The notes under the pieces are model-generated. The model did not search any database, was not told the origin of the DNA, and saw nothing but the letters and a program-made list of their open reading frames with translations. Position numbers and translations under genes: made by a program. Positions 13,704 through 25,529 of a stretch of 64,000 bases of DNA are shown piece by piece. Origin of the DNA: Paragordius varius (lineage: Eukaryota > Nematomorpha); the NCBI GenBank assembly GCA_964247055.1, contig OZ176053.1, forward strand, positions 10,168,001-10,232,000. The letters are read 5' to 3'. The number at the start of each line of letters is the position of its first letter. Positions within the stretch are counted from its first letter, which is position 1.

Positions 13704-13939
13704 TATAATTATATATTTAAAATAATATTATTGCAATATGAAAATACTGAATAGTAAATAAAAATTTGAAATGATTTTGGACATTTTCCCCGTAAGACTA
13801 CTTGTATATCTCCAAATCCTTTTATACGAATTAGAATAAACCTAAAGCTAATCTTATCATTTGGGTGTTTCAGTTCTACCCCTATTTTATTTATAACGTT
13901 ATTGAATCGGTGCGTAAGAGATAAGTAAACCAATTTTTA

Positions 13940-14390
13940 TCGAACATAGGGGAGGTTTTCTACCCTGTTTATATTATAGTAAACAATCCCCTGTTTTAAA
14001 AGTTGTTCTGATATTGTAATCAAACATTGTTCTGCTGTATTTTAAAATAAGCTAATATTTTTTTGCTATGAGGGTGCCGAATCGGGGTAGTTCCGAAATT
14101 ACAATCGAGACAAACCGATTTTAAAATTAATCGAGAATTTGCGGATAAAATGTAATCTGAAAGCTTTTTAAGGTTAACTATTTACATTTTTACCATAATA
14201 TACATTTATTTTCCTGTTGTATTAGCGATAATAAAATAATAGGGGCAAAAAAATTTCTAATTTTTTTTAAGCAGCGCCTAAAGGCTAAAGAATCCCTACT
14301 TTTAAATTTTACCCAATATAAATACTTTTTAAGATATTCGTATCATGGCTTTGTGATACAAAACTCTCTCAAAAGATAATGAAGTGTTAA
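13940..14390 (+). mobile_element. Family D inverted-repeat element
   Basis: Right end reads GATACAAAACTCTCTCAAAA then GATAATGAAGTGTTAA; interior matches the GMPPB intron 3 copy (TACATTTTTACCATAATATA). Left end diverged. Confidence 0.5.
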
Positions 14391-14802
14391 TATAACCATT
14401 ATGTCGCTTTTGTTAATAAAATGAAAATAACTTCCATTTTTTCCGAAAGATATAATATTAACTGATTTTTAACCCTTTTATATTTCCATACTATTACACC
14501 ACTAATATTCGTCAATAATAATGAAAAAAAGATAGGTACAATAAAAATTATCACACGTATTAGGTTAGCAATGTTATCAGAGAAAATAACAAAATAAAAC
14601 CATTTGTATCAAAACAACATACAGGCGAAAAATTATTCTGGAAAGAGATTCGGTACTATTAGGATTGAATTAATTACGGTTACCTATATTATCAATTCTA
14701 TACTCGGAACTAAGGCGAATAAAAGATATCTCAAAAAGAAAATTGTATATTTATTTACATATTAATTAAATGAATAGATTGTGTTCAAATTTATGACCGC
14801 CT

Positions 14803-15974
14803 TCAATCATCATCATCGAACACTATATGATTTTTAGGTTTGGGAAGAGACTCTTTTAAATCCATTCTTTTTCGTATATTTGCCTTATTATTTATATTAG
14901 TATCAATTTTTATTGTATTTGATACTTTGAGTTTTCGTTTTGCAGCCCAGGATGGGTGCAGGTTTTCATTTTCCTTGTTATCCATTTCAGTTTTTTGGAA
15001 GGGTGGCCTAGTTTTGCGAATATTATTATGGTTATTGGACATGTTACGCTCAATTTTATTTGCTTTGGGTAATCGAGAAAATGAATTTTCGTTTGAATTC
15101 CCAAAATTGTTTTTCTTCTTGGTTTTATTTTTGTACATGTTATCCTTTTGTACTTTTGAGAATTTGGCATCATAACGACTAGTAAGTGTGTCCATAAAGG
15201 CTGTTTGAAATTTCATGCCTTTGTTTTGAGATTCAACAAAGATGTCTTTCTTCTTAACTTCAGGGATTTTGACCACAGTATTATCACTGAAAAAAGGATC
15301 AAACTCTATGGCATTTGATTCGGTCAAAGCTTCGCTTTTGATATTAGATTTGGGTTCAAATGTTATGTATTCGGATTTTCCTTCGGATAAAAGCGTTTGC
15401 AGATTTAATTTTTGCACGGAATTGCTTTGTGATACATTTTTTTCGTTCAATGGAGGTTTGATTTTAACAAGTTCACATTGTGAAACAATTGGTTTTTCCA
15501 AAGTGGGTAACGATTTTTTGGTATTTGGTTTATTTTTTCTTAATACAATAGTGTCGTTGATTATCTTGTTAATGTTATCCAATGAGCATTTATGAAGCTG
15601 AATTAATGCATTTGCGTAATGGGTAAGTTTTTTACCACTGGCTAGATTATTTAACAAACTTTGTTCTGATATCTAAAATTTATATAAAAATTTACAATTT
15701 CATTCGGGACATATAGTTTTCTAAAAAAAAATAAAATAATATCGTCTGGTTTATATGTTTTTATTGTTTTAAGGCACTCCAAAAGCTTCAAAATTTTAGG
15801 ATTATCTATATTCCGCCTTAAATAATATATCATAATAAACTTTTTTAATCCTTTTATTCTGCTTATAATTTTGGCTGAGTATCTAATTTTCTCCATCTTA
15901 GCATATTTTCTTAATTTAATTTTGATGTCGTTTAAAACCGCCTTACTATTAGGTTGTGGATTTTCGTCACACAT
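14803..15974 (-). CDS. SRFBP1: SRFBP1/BUD22-family nuclear protein, 2 exons (382 aa)
   Basis: Exons 15974-15696 and 15672-14803, 1,149 nt. The N-terminus (LNDIKIKLRKYAKMEKIRYS) resembles the basic helical start of SRFBP1 (p49/STRAP), and the C-terminus has the family hallmark LHPSWAAKRKLK followed by the acidic end IVFDDDD. The long middle is charged, lysine- and asparagine-rich and probably disordered. Vertebrate SRFBP1 binds serum response factor; yeast Bud22 works in small-subunit rRNA maturation, so a nuclear or nucleolar role is inferred from the family. The single intron is 23 nt; read through, it gives a stop soon after, and removed it joins VPNEI to ISEQSLLNNLA in frame. The start is the only ATG upstream of the conserved helix. 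TTTATT (AATAAA on the minus strand) lies shortly past the stop. Confidence 0.85.
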
Positions 15975-16040
15975 GTGATAAAAACAATGCGTTCAAAATG
16001 AGTGATACACTAAATTCAATATATATCCATAATTTAAAGT

Positions 16041-16568
16041 TTGACACTTCATTACCTTTTCACTATTAATTTTAAAATTGGGATAGTTTATATTTTAGAG
16101 ACCTGTAAATAAACTACAGTTTTAAAGGCTATTATAATTAAAATTCAATAATCAAAATTGTTCATTAGATAAAAAAAGCTTATATTATTTATGTTTTGTG
16201 AACTCTAGAGTCTAAAATTGGGATAGCTCAAAAACATTGAAACAGGCAGATTAAAAAAGTAATCAAGTTGTTGCTTGTAAAATAGAGCCTATAAGCTTTT
16301 GTTAATTATGTCCAATTTCTAACTATAATATAAATGTGTTTTGGCCGATACATTGGCAATTTCAAAAAAAATCGGAAAAAATGCGATAAAAAAGATTTAG
16401 ATAAAAAATTTTCTATAATTTTTTATTTTTTATAAAAAAAAAGTTTGTATAATAAGCATAGAAGGCTAAATTATTTTTAAATTTAGTTTAATACCTTAAA
16501 TATTTTTTTAAGATATTTAAATTTACGTTCTGGGATATGAAACTACCCCAAAAAGTAATGGAATGTTA
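16041..16568 (+). mobile_element. Family D inverted-repeat element
   Basis: Left end GACACTTCATTACCTTTTCA and GGGATAGTTTATATTTTAGA; right end TCTGGGATATGAAACTACCC then AAAAAGTAATGGAATGTTAA. About 530 bp, non-coding, just upstream of the SRFBP1 gene start. Confidence 0.6.
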
Positions 16569-17718
16569 ATAGAGCTTGTGTAATTCCTGTTTTAATATTT
16601 TATTAACATAATAAATTACTGGCGAAAAATTGAATTATACAGAGAAAATGTAAAATAAAGACAAATTTTTTTTTCAAAATATTACTATAATTTTTTTACA
16701 AATTAATGTTCTATATTATAAACTAGATAATAGTGATATAAATCAATAGCACATTTTAATTATAATAATTACATTATATGATATCACTCTTTCAGCGGTC
16801 AAGCGTAAATTATTAGTAAATTATTTCGCCATAGAATCCCTATGGCGTCCTTACGTTTTAGGTTCAGTTGTGATGTTCCTCTTACTCGCGTTTTAGGGTG
16901 CCTCTTCCACTCCTACCTTTCACAATATACTCATCAATCTATTTACCAATGTAGTTATTCTCTTTTCGTTCAACATGTCCAAACCATCTAAGATAACACT
17001 GTGACACAACTTTTTCTGGACTCGATTTTCTAAATATTTTCTGATTATAGTATTGTGATCAGATTTGCGTAAAAAATTTTTTACTTACCCAGCTCGTTTT
17101 CGAGATATGGGACTTTTTCCATATTTGGACATATCCAAAATATTCTTGTTTGTAAATATTTTTCGCTATGTAAACAAATAATATGTGGCTTACATAAGTA
17201 TTTTTACAAGAAATTACCAATTTATCTTCAAAATAAAAAAAATTTACTCAAAATATCCAATACTTTTTGTTTTAGGGGGCAAAAACCCTCAAAAATTGGG
17301 TAACTTAACATTTTTGCACACAAATATTTTTTATCAATTTATTAAATCAAAACAAACTTTATTATATGCTCTTGGATGTTAATGATGTTTGTTTAAGTAT
17401 AAATATCACTTTGTAATAGCTTTGTGGACTTTTACTTTAAAAAATAAATTTAATTTTTACAGCTTTTTTGCTGTTTTTTTATGTAAAAAATGATTTAATA
17501 TACTCAGCTGTATATACTGATTTCATTTTTTCATCTGAAATTTTTAAATTTTGACCATATATGGTGTCAGATATGATGATTCGTTTGCTTCATTTTTAAA
17601 TATTTTAAAATAATATGAAATGGACAATGATTCTTATATAAATTTGTAATTGAATTCTGAATCGGAAAAATCGTTTGTCTTTTGGATAAGAGAAACACAC
17701 CTTGATACCATCAAATAC

Positions 17719-17760
<42 letters not shown>
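17719..17760. repeat. (AT)n microsatellite
   Basis: About 42 bp of uninterrupted TA repeats inside the long inverted-repeat element. Confidence 0.9.
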
Positions 17761-17761
<1 letters not shown>

Positions 17762-18704
17762 TTTAGGGATATGGATGATTCCCTCTTTGTCAAGAGTGCA
17801 ATCTAAAGAAGCTTATTACCCTGTTGAAGTTTTAAGATACTCCGAAATGAATTCTTTTTTAATTAAAGTTGAATCACCCAAAAATTTCAGTTGTTTAGGG
17901 AACAGTACGTATGCCACAGGGAAATCAAAGGAAAGCACCCTCATATACTAAATTATATTTTTAATAATTTTAACCATATATTCTTATAAATTTTATTTGG
18001 GTTATCGTCTCTTCGGTTAAATTATTGTTTTTTGTCGTTAACGTTTCCTTTAATTTAAACTATTGTCGCTTATCAACAACTCTAATCAAACCTTTGTTTT
18101 TTGCTGATATGTGTTTATTTTTAAACATAAATTTAAGTTAAGGATATTTTACCCCAGCCTGTTGGGATCTATATTTAAGTGATTGGTTTATTCTACCTAG
18201 GCAATGTATGACATCGCTCAAGTATTTAAAATTATTTACCAATTCGATTTTGGCGTCTGCCATATAAAAGTATTTTATTGATTTCTTTCATACATTCTTA
18301 TAAAAACAATATATCGATCAGGTAGTTATATTACCATGACAAAGTACCCAATCGCAACAATTTGTGTATCACATCAGCTAATAGTAGCTTTCAATATGGA
18401 CGACTGTGCAGAGAAAATTGGATATGCCATATCTTATCAAAAACGTTTAAATAAAAAATAATACCATTAATAAATGATTTCATCATAATATATTGAACTA
18501 TATGCAAATCCTAATTATAATCAGTTATTAGAGTGAATATTTAGAATATATTTTGGTGTACAGATGTTAAGACGGATAATCTAATCTAGACTTTAAATAA
18601 AGTAAATTAGGTGTAGACAAAATAAAATAATAATTTATTTATTCATATATATATAATCGCAAATTAAATTTATATTGTTTCGATACGTTTTTTCGAAGGG
18701 TTTT

Positions 18705-19070
18705 TTAAAAATACCGTTTTGAGAGATGCAATTTTTTGATTAGGGATATCACCTCAGTGCCACTTAATTTATTAGTGTCCTTTATATCTTGATGATAAAA
18801 TTCCAAATCAGTATCATCCATCATATCAAATAAATCGATATGAATGGTTGGAGATGAAGGTACGGGAAGGTCAATGGAATGATAAACAGGACGAATTGCA
18901 CAGGAAAAGTTTGGATATTCGATAGGTTTTTTGTTTTTTTTGGTAATGTTAATAAGAAATGGTTTTGGAACTGCACAAAAGTAACATTCAAAATGAGATT
19001 TTGGCTCTCGCCATATCATAGGGATACCCCAAGGGAGTCCAGGTCCGGTTTTGTGGTACCATGCTCCTAA
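18705..19070 (-). pseudogene. Repeat-borne ORF fragment with CYFC motif
   Basis: The minus-strand frame at 19019-18705 reads MIWREPKSHFECYFCAVPKP, then YPNFSCAIRPVYHSIDLPVP and SPTIHIDLFDM. This resembles the end of an uncharacterised protein family that I recall in many copies in invertebrate genomes (pattern WREP..H...CYFC, YP...SAIRPV.H, .P.P..P). It lies inside the long inverted-repeat element at 17010-19900 and has no recognisable partner exons, so it is most likely a decayed mobile-element gene. The CYFC pair could bind zinc; function unknown. Confidence 0.4.
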
Positions 19071-20299
19071 ACTAATGCTACATGTCCGAAATACGGTGTT
19101 CGGGGCCTAAATCTAGGTTCGCCATAATATAAAAAAATAGTTTTTTATGTAAGTGGTAATGTTTATACTATTAGTTTTTTGTGTATTGTCCACATATATG
19201 GCAAACAATATTTTTATCTATCCTAAAATTATAAATATATATATATATATATACTTGGGTAGTAATTATATTTTTTGTACATTTTGGGCATATAATAATA
19301 TTTCTTGATGAAAAAACTGATATGGAGTATATTTAAGTGTGGAAAATATTTAAAAATATCATATGAAATAAAGAATATATTATATGCAGCTGAGTAAAAT
19401 TTAGCTTTTTTTACATAAAAAAAACAGCAAAAAAGATGTAAAAATTAAATTTATTTTTATAAATAAAAGTCCACAAAGCTATTACAAAGTGATATTTATA
19501 CTTAAACAAACATCATTAACATCCAAGAACATATAATAAAGTTTGTTTTGATTTAATAAATTGATAAAAAATATTTGTGTGAAAAAATGTTAAGTTACCC
19601 AATTTTTGAGGGTTTTTGCCCCCTAAAACAAAAAGTATTGGATATTTTGAGTAAATTTTTTTTTATTTTGAAGATAAATTGGTAATTTCTCGTAAAAATA
19701 CTTATGTAAGCCACATATTATTTGTTTACATAGCGAAAAATATTTACAAACAAGAAAGTTTTGGATATGTCCAAATATGGAAAAAGTCCCATATCTCGAA
19801 AACGAGCTGGGTAAGTAAAAAAATTTTTTACGCAAATCTGATCACAATACTATAAGGAATCAGAAAATATTTAGAAAATTGAGTCCAGAAAATTGACCCC
19901 ATATTTTGTTGCAAAGTGTAATTTAACATCATCTTTTGCGTTATCGGTTTGAGTTCCGTACTTCCTCTAATCTATACATTCCTCACTTTTCTTTCCCCAG
20001 CACATTAATCTATGCATTCTGATTTCAGGAACCTCAAAGTGCTTCTCTTCTTATTTCTTTAATGTAACACACTTCAATTATACCAAATGTATAAGATATT
20101 ACCCGTTTAAATAAGAGGAGAAGTCAGTGAGAGGTACGCAGATTAATTTATTACAGACCCCATTTTGTCATTAAATGACAAACACACACAATTGGGTTGG
20201 CATCTTAATTTTATTATCATTAATAGAAAAGACTGCTAAAAGCCGCAGTTTGCTGAAAGAGAGATAGAGTAAAAACGTGTATCGATAACCACAAGTAAA

Positions 20300-21750
20300 A
20301 CATGGTTTCAAAACATTAATAGATGGGATTTTATATGAAAGCGTATGGGGCTCTTGTAATCCACACAACTGCTGAAACCCTAAAGTTTAAGGCGGATGAT
20401 GACCCAACTCAAATTAGTAAAAATTGGCGAAAGCATCACATGTATCACAAATGAATGTTTAAAATGTACAACCCTAAATACGATGAAAATATTTAGGTAT
20501 CGGTTTTGTAACGCCGTGGGGATGTATAGTACCGGCTGACGCAACATCTTCTCCAGGCTTGAATCGAACAATGACTGTAAATCCTTAATGACGATCTTTA
20601 AAACTTACCGAAAAAACTTCTATAACTGTGGCCAACTGAGATCTTGAAGCTGCACTGATGAACGCGATTACGATTATACCCCGAAAACCTCGATCACTTT
20701 TAAGCTCTTGACAACGAGGAAACGCACCAGAGTTACTAATCCTATCCCGTTGGAAACCAACGCAAAACTTCTATGCTATATGACGATGACATCGGAACCG
20801 CTGATATTTGAGGGCTGATTACCAATATTCAACTTTTATTTGAACCGGATACTTTGCTCCAGATTGAATGGTACTATTGCGAAGTCGGTAGTATTTTAAG
20901 GTTAATTCCCACTGCTGGATAAGGTATACATTTTATTTTACAACGCTCTGTTAATGTCAGTTAGTATTGATGTAATTAAGGTATACATTTTATTTACAAC
21001 GCTTTGCTAATGTCAGTATTAATATAATTAAGGTATAAATTTTTATTTCACAACGCTCTGTTAATGTAAGTTAGTATTCATGTAATTAAGGTATAAATTA
21101 TATTTTACAACGCTTTGTTAATGTCAGTATTAATGTAATTAAGGTATAAATTTTTATTTTACAACGCTCTGTTAAAGTCAGTTAGTATTGATGTAATATA
21201 TACAACAAAATCTGTTAATGGTAAACACCTATACAGTTAGTTAAGAATATAGACTGCTTCCCACAGATATCCCACGAACAAAATGTATCACTGAATGTAT
21301 AAAGCATGCAAGACGCGACTCTGAGTAGACTATTAGCCAATTATTTTGGGACGACGTCCTGGAAAGCAATGTTGGAGCCGCTGATATTTGAGCAGGGCTG
21401 GTTACCAATCTCCGACATCTCTGTTGGTCGGAGTTGAGACTTAGCTCAGAGCAAGCTCAACGACCACTTATCCCGGGTTAGCGTCCCAGTTGAAGGTACA
21501 ACTGAAACATGGTCGCACGAAGGGGTAACGTTGACGCTTGTAATGTCTAATATCTCCAAATTGGTTTACCTAAAGGCCATACTCATTTAGAAGCAAAAGA
21601 AGACCCCCTTCCACACCAAAGATAAGAGCTTAAAATTAACTCTACGTTTGACCCGACATAGACCTTTGACATTACTTTCTGGAGTAATCAAACCCTGTTT
21701 GTACGGTTATTTAAACTTAAATATTGCTTTTACCTACCTAACAAGGCGAA
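20300..21750. other. GC-rich island of unknown nature
   Basis: Base composition is clearly richer in G+C than everything around it. No convincing protein. CCGCTGATATTTGAG with a following GGCTG(A/G)TTACCAAT occurs twice (about 20,797 and 21,379). Short inverted repeats such as CCGACATCTCTGTTGGTCGG (about 21,411) and GGGTTAGCGTCCC are present. Could be a mobile-element relic, a structured RNA or foreign DNA; not decided. Confidence 0.4.
20915..21200. repeat. Tandem repeat with alternating unit lengths
   Basis: Five units starting AAGGTATA(C/A)A at 20,921, 20,978, 21,030, 21,088 and 21,141, each ending in CAACGCT(C/T)TG and GTCAG...GTAATT. Spacings alternate 57, 52, 58, 53, so the true unit is a dimer of about 110 bp. 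Long units carry GTCAGTTAGTATTGATGTAA, short ones GTCAGTATTAATGTAA. Confidence 0.8.
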
Positions 21751-21761
21751 ATTAACATTTC

Positions 21762-21768
<7 letters not shown>

Positions 21769-21797
<29 letters not shown>
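21769..21797. repeat. (AT)n microsatellite
   Basis: Uninterrupted AT repeats at the right edge of the GC-rich island. Confidence 0.85.
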
Positions 21798-21798
<1 letters not shown>

Positions 21799-22203
21799 CT
21801 TAATAACTATACTAACTCACATTAACACATCTAACATGGAGGCATATATTTATGCATGTAGATACTAACGTCAAACCCAACCTCCGATGTGTTTCCCCGC
21901 TCTGAAGCTCAATGCATTACGGGTGGGTAGGGATTGCCTTGACGGCAGGTGGCCGACGATCTTCCGACGCTACACCCTTTACTTGTTTACTTGTATCACA
22001 AATACAATCAGTATATGTCTACGAGGAACAAAAAAATCAATAATATCGGCAATGGGTCCCTACCCAAAAACGGAAATTCGTAAAGTAACTTGTAATTCTT
22101 ACTTTATGAAAAGAAATAACTTGTGCATCGAATTTGGACAGGTGATGAGAAATGAAGAAAGTCTTTGTTTTATATAAAATCGAGAAAATTATGGCTTTTA
22201 TTT

Positions 22204-22383
22204 TGCCACGATTTTTCAGCACTAACGCCAAATTTATCCATAAAAACTACCCTACTTTATGTCTGCCGTGACCAGAATATTTTGTATTTTAAACTTTTAA
22301 CCGGTGAAACCGTTAGGCAACGCTTTCGCCAATTAATTGATAAACGGTTTTTACATGAAAATGATCCGTCTCACACAGCTTAA
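22204..22383 (+). CDS. Possible terminal exon of an unrecognised gene
   Basis: After a plausible acceptor (TTTTTCAG ending near 22218) an open frame reads TTLLYVCRDQNILYFKLLTG, then ETVRQRFRQLIDKRF and LHENDPSHTA, and stops at 22383. The amino-acid make-up (R, Q, E, D rich, few of the K/N/I/F runs typical of random AT-rich frames) looks like real coding sequence. I do not recognise the family and could not find upstream exons in a matching phase; the neighbouring frame at 21887-22177 does not join. It may be a last exon, a pseudogene or a piece carried in by a mobile element. Confidence 0.3.
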   Translation, partial: CHDFSALTPNLSIKTTLLYVCRDQNILYFKLLTGETVRQRFRQLIDKRFLHENDPSHTA

Positions 22384-22399
22384 CCAGTGAAAGTTATCT

Positions 22400-23540
22400 T
22401 AAATCGATTTTATTATCCGTTTAATTCTTATGGCATCGTATGCCTAAATGGGGAGCATCATGGCAGGACAGATTTCAAATATTTATGTTCAATATAAATG
22501 ATCAAGCAAAAAACAGTTAAATAATATTTTAAGGTGATATAAATGTTTATTTCCGAATTATATAAAAAAGTGTTTTCATAATATCTTAGAGTGTTTTACC
22601 GTTTCCATCATGCTTAAAAATATCTTGTTGATGTCTTAATCTAACAAATTAATAATTCTAATTGGAAAATCTCGGCATTGTTTATAACTAGCCGATTTTA
22701 GAGTAGGCTAAATATTTGAATTCGGAATCATATAAAATTTAAATTTTATAAAAATATTGTTTTACTAATTAAATATATTATAAAATAATATTAATGATAT
22801 TTTTCGTATGAAGCATTTAGCTTTTACCAAATTTTTTTAAAATATTGTTTTTAACGTTTATACGATATAAGCAATCGGCAAAAAGTGAATATTTTTTTTA
22901 AATGACTTGTAAGGCATATAATCAAAACCAACAAAAGAATGCCGTTTTATTTTATCATAATCTTTTTCTGTGTGCAATGTGTTATTAGGGTATTTTTTAA
23001 TGCCCCATTTTGAGCATTGCAACGTCCAATTTATCTCAATAATTTTTTTATTTAAAAAATATTGGAGATATCTATCGATATTTTATATGGGGTGCCCAAC
23101 ACAAAGCGGCTATAGGGGCTGCTTCTACAAAATAATCCGGCGGGTCGTGGGCATTAAATATTTTATTAGATTTCCGACATAAAACTCTAAAAAATACAAG
23201 CACAATACAACTATTACATAATTTTTGCTGATTCATTGCCAAACTTTGCTTGGTTCTGAAATTCTTTAGAAATATTTTTATTAAGATTCATATTTTAATA
23301 AACAATATTTATCGAACATTTATTTTAAAGTATATAATCGCATATATTTAGTTTATTTTGAACATAGTTTAGCTTTATCTAAAAAAACAAACATATCCAT
23401 ATCTTTAACTAGTGCCAAAATCCATTTTCGCAGGTACAGTCACACAATTTGCCATATTAGCAATAATTAGATATTGTATTTATTTCAAATATAACATATA
23501 AATTTATATCATTGTTGCTATTTATTGATGTTTATTTTAA
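22400..23540. other. No gene seen
   Basis: AT-rich intergenic sequence between the unknown exon and the vWA2 gene; only short chance frames. Confidence 0.55.
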
Positions 23541-23541
23541 A

Positions 23542-25527
23542 ATGCGTGGATTAATTTTCTTGCCTATCATTTTTATCCATACAATTTCCTCTCAATATGG
23601 TTTTTTAACGCAATTGATTTTAATTATTTAAATCTAAGATTTATGAAATTAAATAATTACCTACTATAAATATTTAACGAAAATCAAAAATAATACTTTA
23701 TATTTATTTTTAGCTTGGAAGGAAAAAGCGGATGTAATTTTCCTCATTCAGGGAAACAATCAAATACGATACGAAAAATTTAATTGCATGAAGGAAATTA
23801 TACATGTAACTATTATAATCTATCCTATTTCAGTTTTGATTGATTAAAAATTGTAAGATATGCAACATATTTGAAGCAAGCGATAATACGTTTAAAAATT
23901 ACAGTTTAATGCATCCAGTGATATTAAAATCTTCTGCAAACAGTAAAATTGAAAACTGTAAAGTTCCATGTTTTATATTTTTATGAATCTCAAAAACTAA
24001 CCTTTAGATACAAATATTTTTTCCAATTATCGATCTTTATTATTGTTATTAAATTTTTTTTAATTTATGGTTCTATAGGGGTAATTTTTACAAAATTATA
24101 AACGATATTTATCATCACGTTTTCCGTTAGACACGACTCATATATGTAAATTATGAATACCCAATATGCGTAAACGGTACCACAGTCGGAATTATTGAAT
24201 ACGCAAATGTTCCACGAGTCATTCAAGATATGAGAACCGGAACGCGTATATCATCCATCAAAGCTAAGGTTGATAAGATGCTCCCGTTAAACAGTAAGTG
24301 AAAATTAATATGCCATTTACAGTTCAAATTCACCCTTGAACATTTAAATTCACCCTAAAATAAATTGTTTTTTTACGATTAAATAAATATTTTTAAAATA
24401 TTAAGCGTTTTATTTTGATGCTGAAAAAATAATGAACTATGTCGTAAAAATATATTTCATATTAATGATGAATTTTAGCCCAAAAACACTTTATTTTAGA
24501 GTGAATTTGAATTGTTCAAGGGGGAATTTGTATTGTTGGAGCTTGAACTCGAATTGTTTAAGCATGAATTTGAATTGTTAATGGTATTGGCATATGCTTT
24601 CAAATCATTATGGAGTAGATGTGGCATATTTTAATCAATTATCAAAATTTGTGTTTTCGTTCATTCAAACATACATCTAATATAGTACATTATAAAATCC
24701 GTATTTTTTCTACTAAATTTTAACTAGTCTAATTTATATTTGTTAAAATTTCTCATAGCATCGGATAATAAGTTGCAAAATGGAATATCTTGGGCCCTAA
24801 GCATGTATAAAAGAGTTGGTCGTCCTGAACACAAAAAATGGCTTTTTATCGTTTCAGATGGTAAATGGCCCAATACAACGTCCTTTCGCTTACTAAATAA
24901 TTACCAGGAAGAAAACCCTGATAACAGTAATATTATTGATTAATTTAATTTGTAGTCATCATATATTTTATAAAAGTATCTCTTTTGACTGGACTATTTT
25001 TATGGTTTAAGTTATTTTTGACTTTTTGTTGTGAAGAATAGAGAGTCAACCAATTTTCTATGTTGAATATATTTGGGAGACCGGGTCCACGGTTTTAAAT
25101 GGTTTCATAAATGGCGGAACCGAAACTAATATTTTTGGCAAAAACTTTTGAAACGCATCGGGAATTAATTCTTCTGTAAACAAAAGGAGAAGAAAAGACT
25201 TGGAACCAGAATCGCACAAAATTGGGTTGCGTATCCAACTCAGTAACTTTTCACACAACCTATGCACACAAATGACTTATTTTTGTTTAATTATTATAAA
25301 CTTGGAAATAGTCCTAAATAATATGTATTTTGTAACTGTGACTTAAATAATCACCCAAAAATTAATATTTCTTCTCGAACTCGAACTGAATTTTTTATAA
25401 CATTTTAATAGAAATTAGAATAAGTGGTGTCCCTATCGGAGATAATTATGACCTACGTGCCTTCGAAAAGATTGTTACGGAACCACCTGAAGCAAACATC
25501 TATAGACACATATGCCCATATCCATAG
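23542..25527 (+). CDS. Small secreted vWA-like domain protein 2 (198 aa, 5 exons)
   Basis: Exons 23542-23599, 23714-23805, 24131-24293, 24759-24926, 25412-25527 (597 nt). A clear signal peptide (MRGLIFLPIIFIHTISS) leads into a vWA-type fold: ADVIFLIQGNNQI, TTVGIIEYA, GRPEHKKWLFIVSDGKW and ISGVPIGD, ending HICPYP. It matches the gene at 10074-12563 in length, intron phases and conserved cysteines (FNCMK and near the C-terminus). As there, the metal-binding DxSxS is replaced (LIQGNN). The two genes are about 11 kb apart on the same strand with an SRFBP1-like gene on the other strand between them, so this is a dispersed local duplication. Intron 3 holds a 272-bp inverted-repeat element. Function unknown; likely extracellular. 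Confidence 0.85.
24313..24584. mobile_element. Family B inverted-repeat element in vWA2 intron 3
   Basis: About 272 bp. Starts CCATTTACAGTTCAAATTCA then CCCTTGAACA; ends GAATTTGAATTGTTAATGG. Termini are built from a short motif (TTCAAATTCACCCTTGAACA) repeated and inverted. Other copies at 40,955-41,190, 57,811-58,118 and 62,720-62,993. Non-coding. Confidence 0.75.
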
Positions 25528-25529
25528 GA

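Larger units (their letters stand above)
17010..19900. mobile_element. Long terminal inverted-repeat element (about 2.9 kb)
   Basis: The stretch 17,010-17,525 recurs inverted at 19,375-19,900 with high identity (for example CCCATATCTCGAAAACGAGC on one arm and its complement on the other, and TTTTGCCCCCTAAAACAAAA against TTTTGTTTTAGGGGGCAAAA). Arms are about 515 bp and the outer ends read TTCTGGACTCGATTTTCTAA. The centre holds an AT microsatellite and the CYFC-motif ORF fragment. Looks like a Foldback or long-TIR DNA transposon; no transposase recognised. The close match of the arms suggests it is not very old. Confidence 0.75.

Noticed and set aside
14840-15595. Plus-strand ORFs opposite SRFBP1
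   Set aside because: Antisense shadows of the lysine/asparagine-rich coding exon; F/L/S-rich as expected for such shadows.
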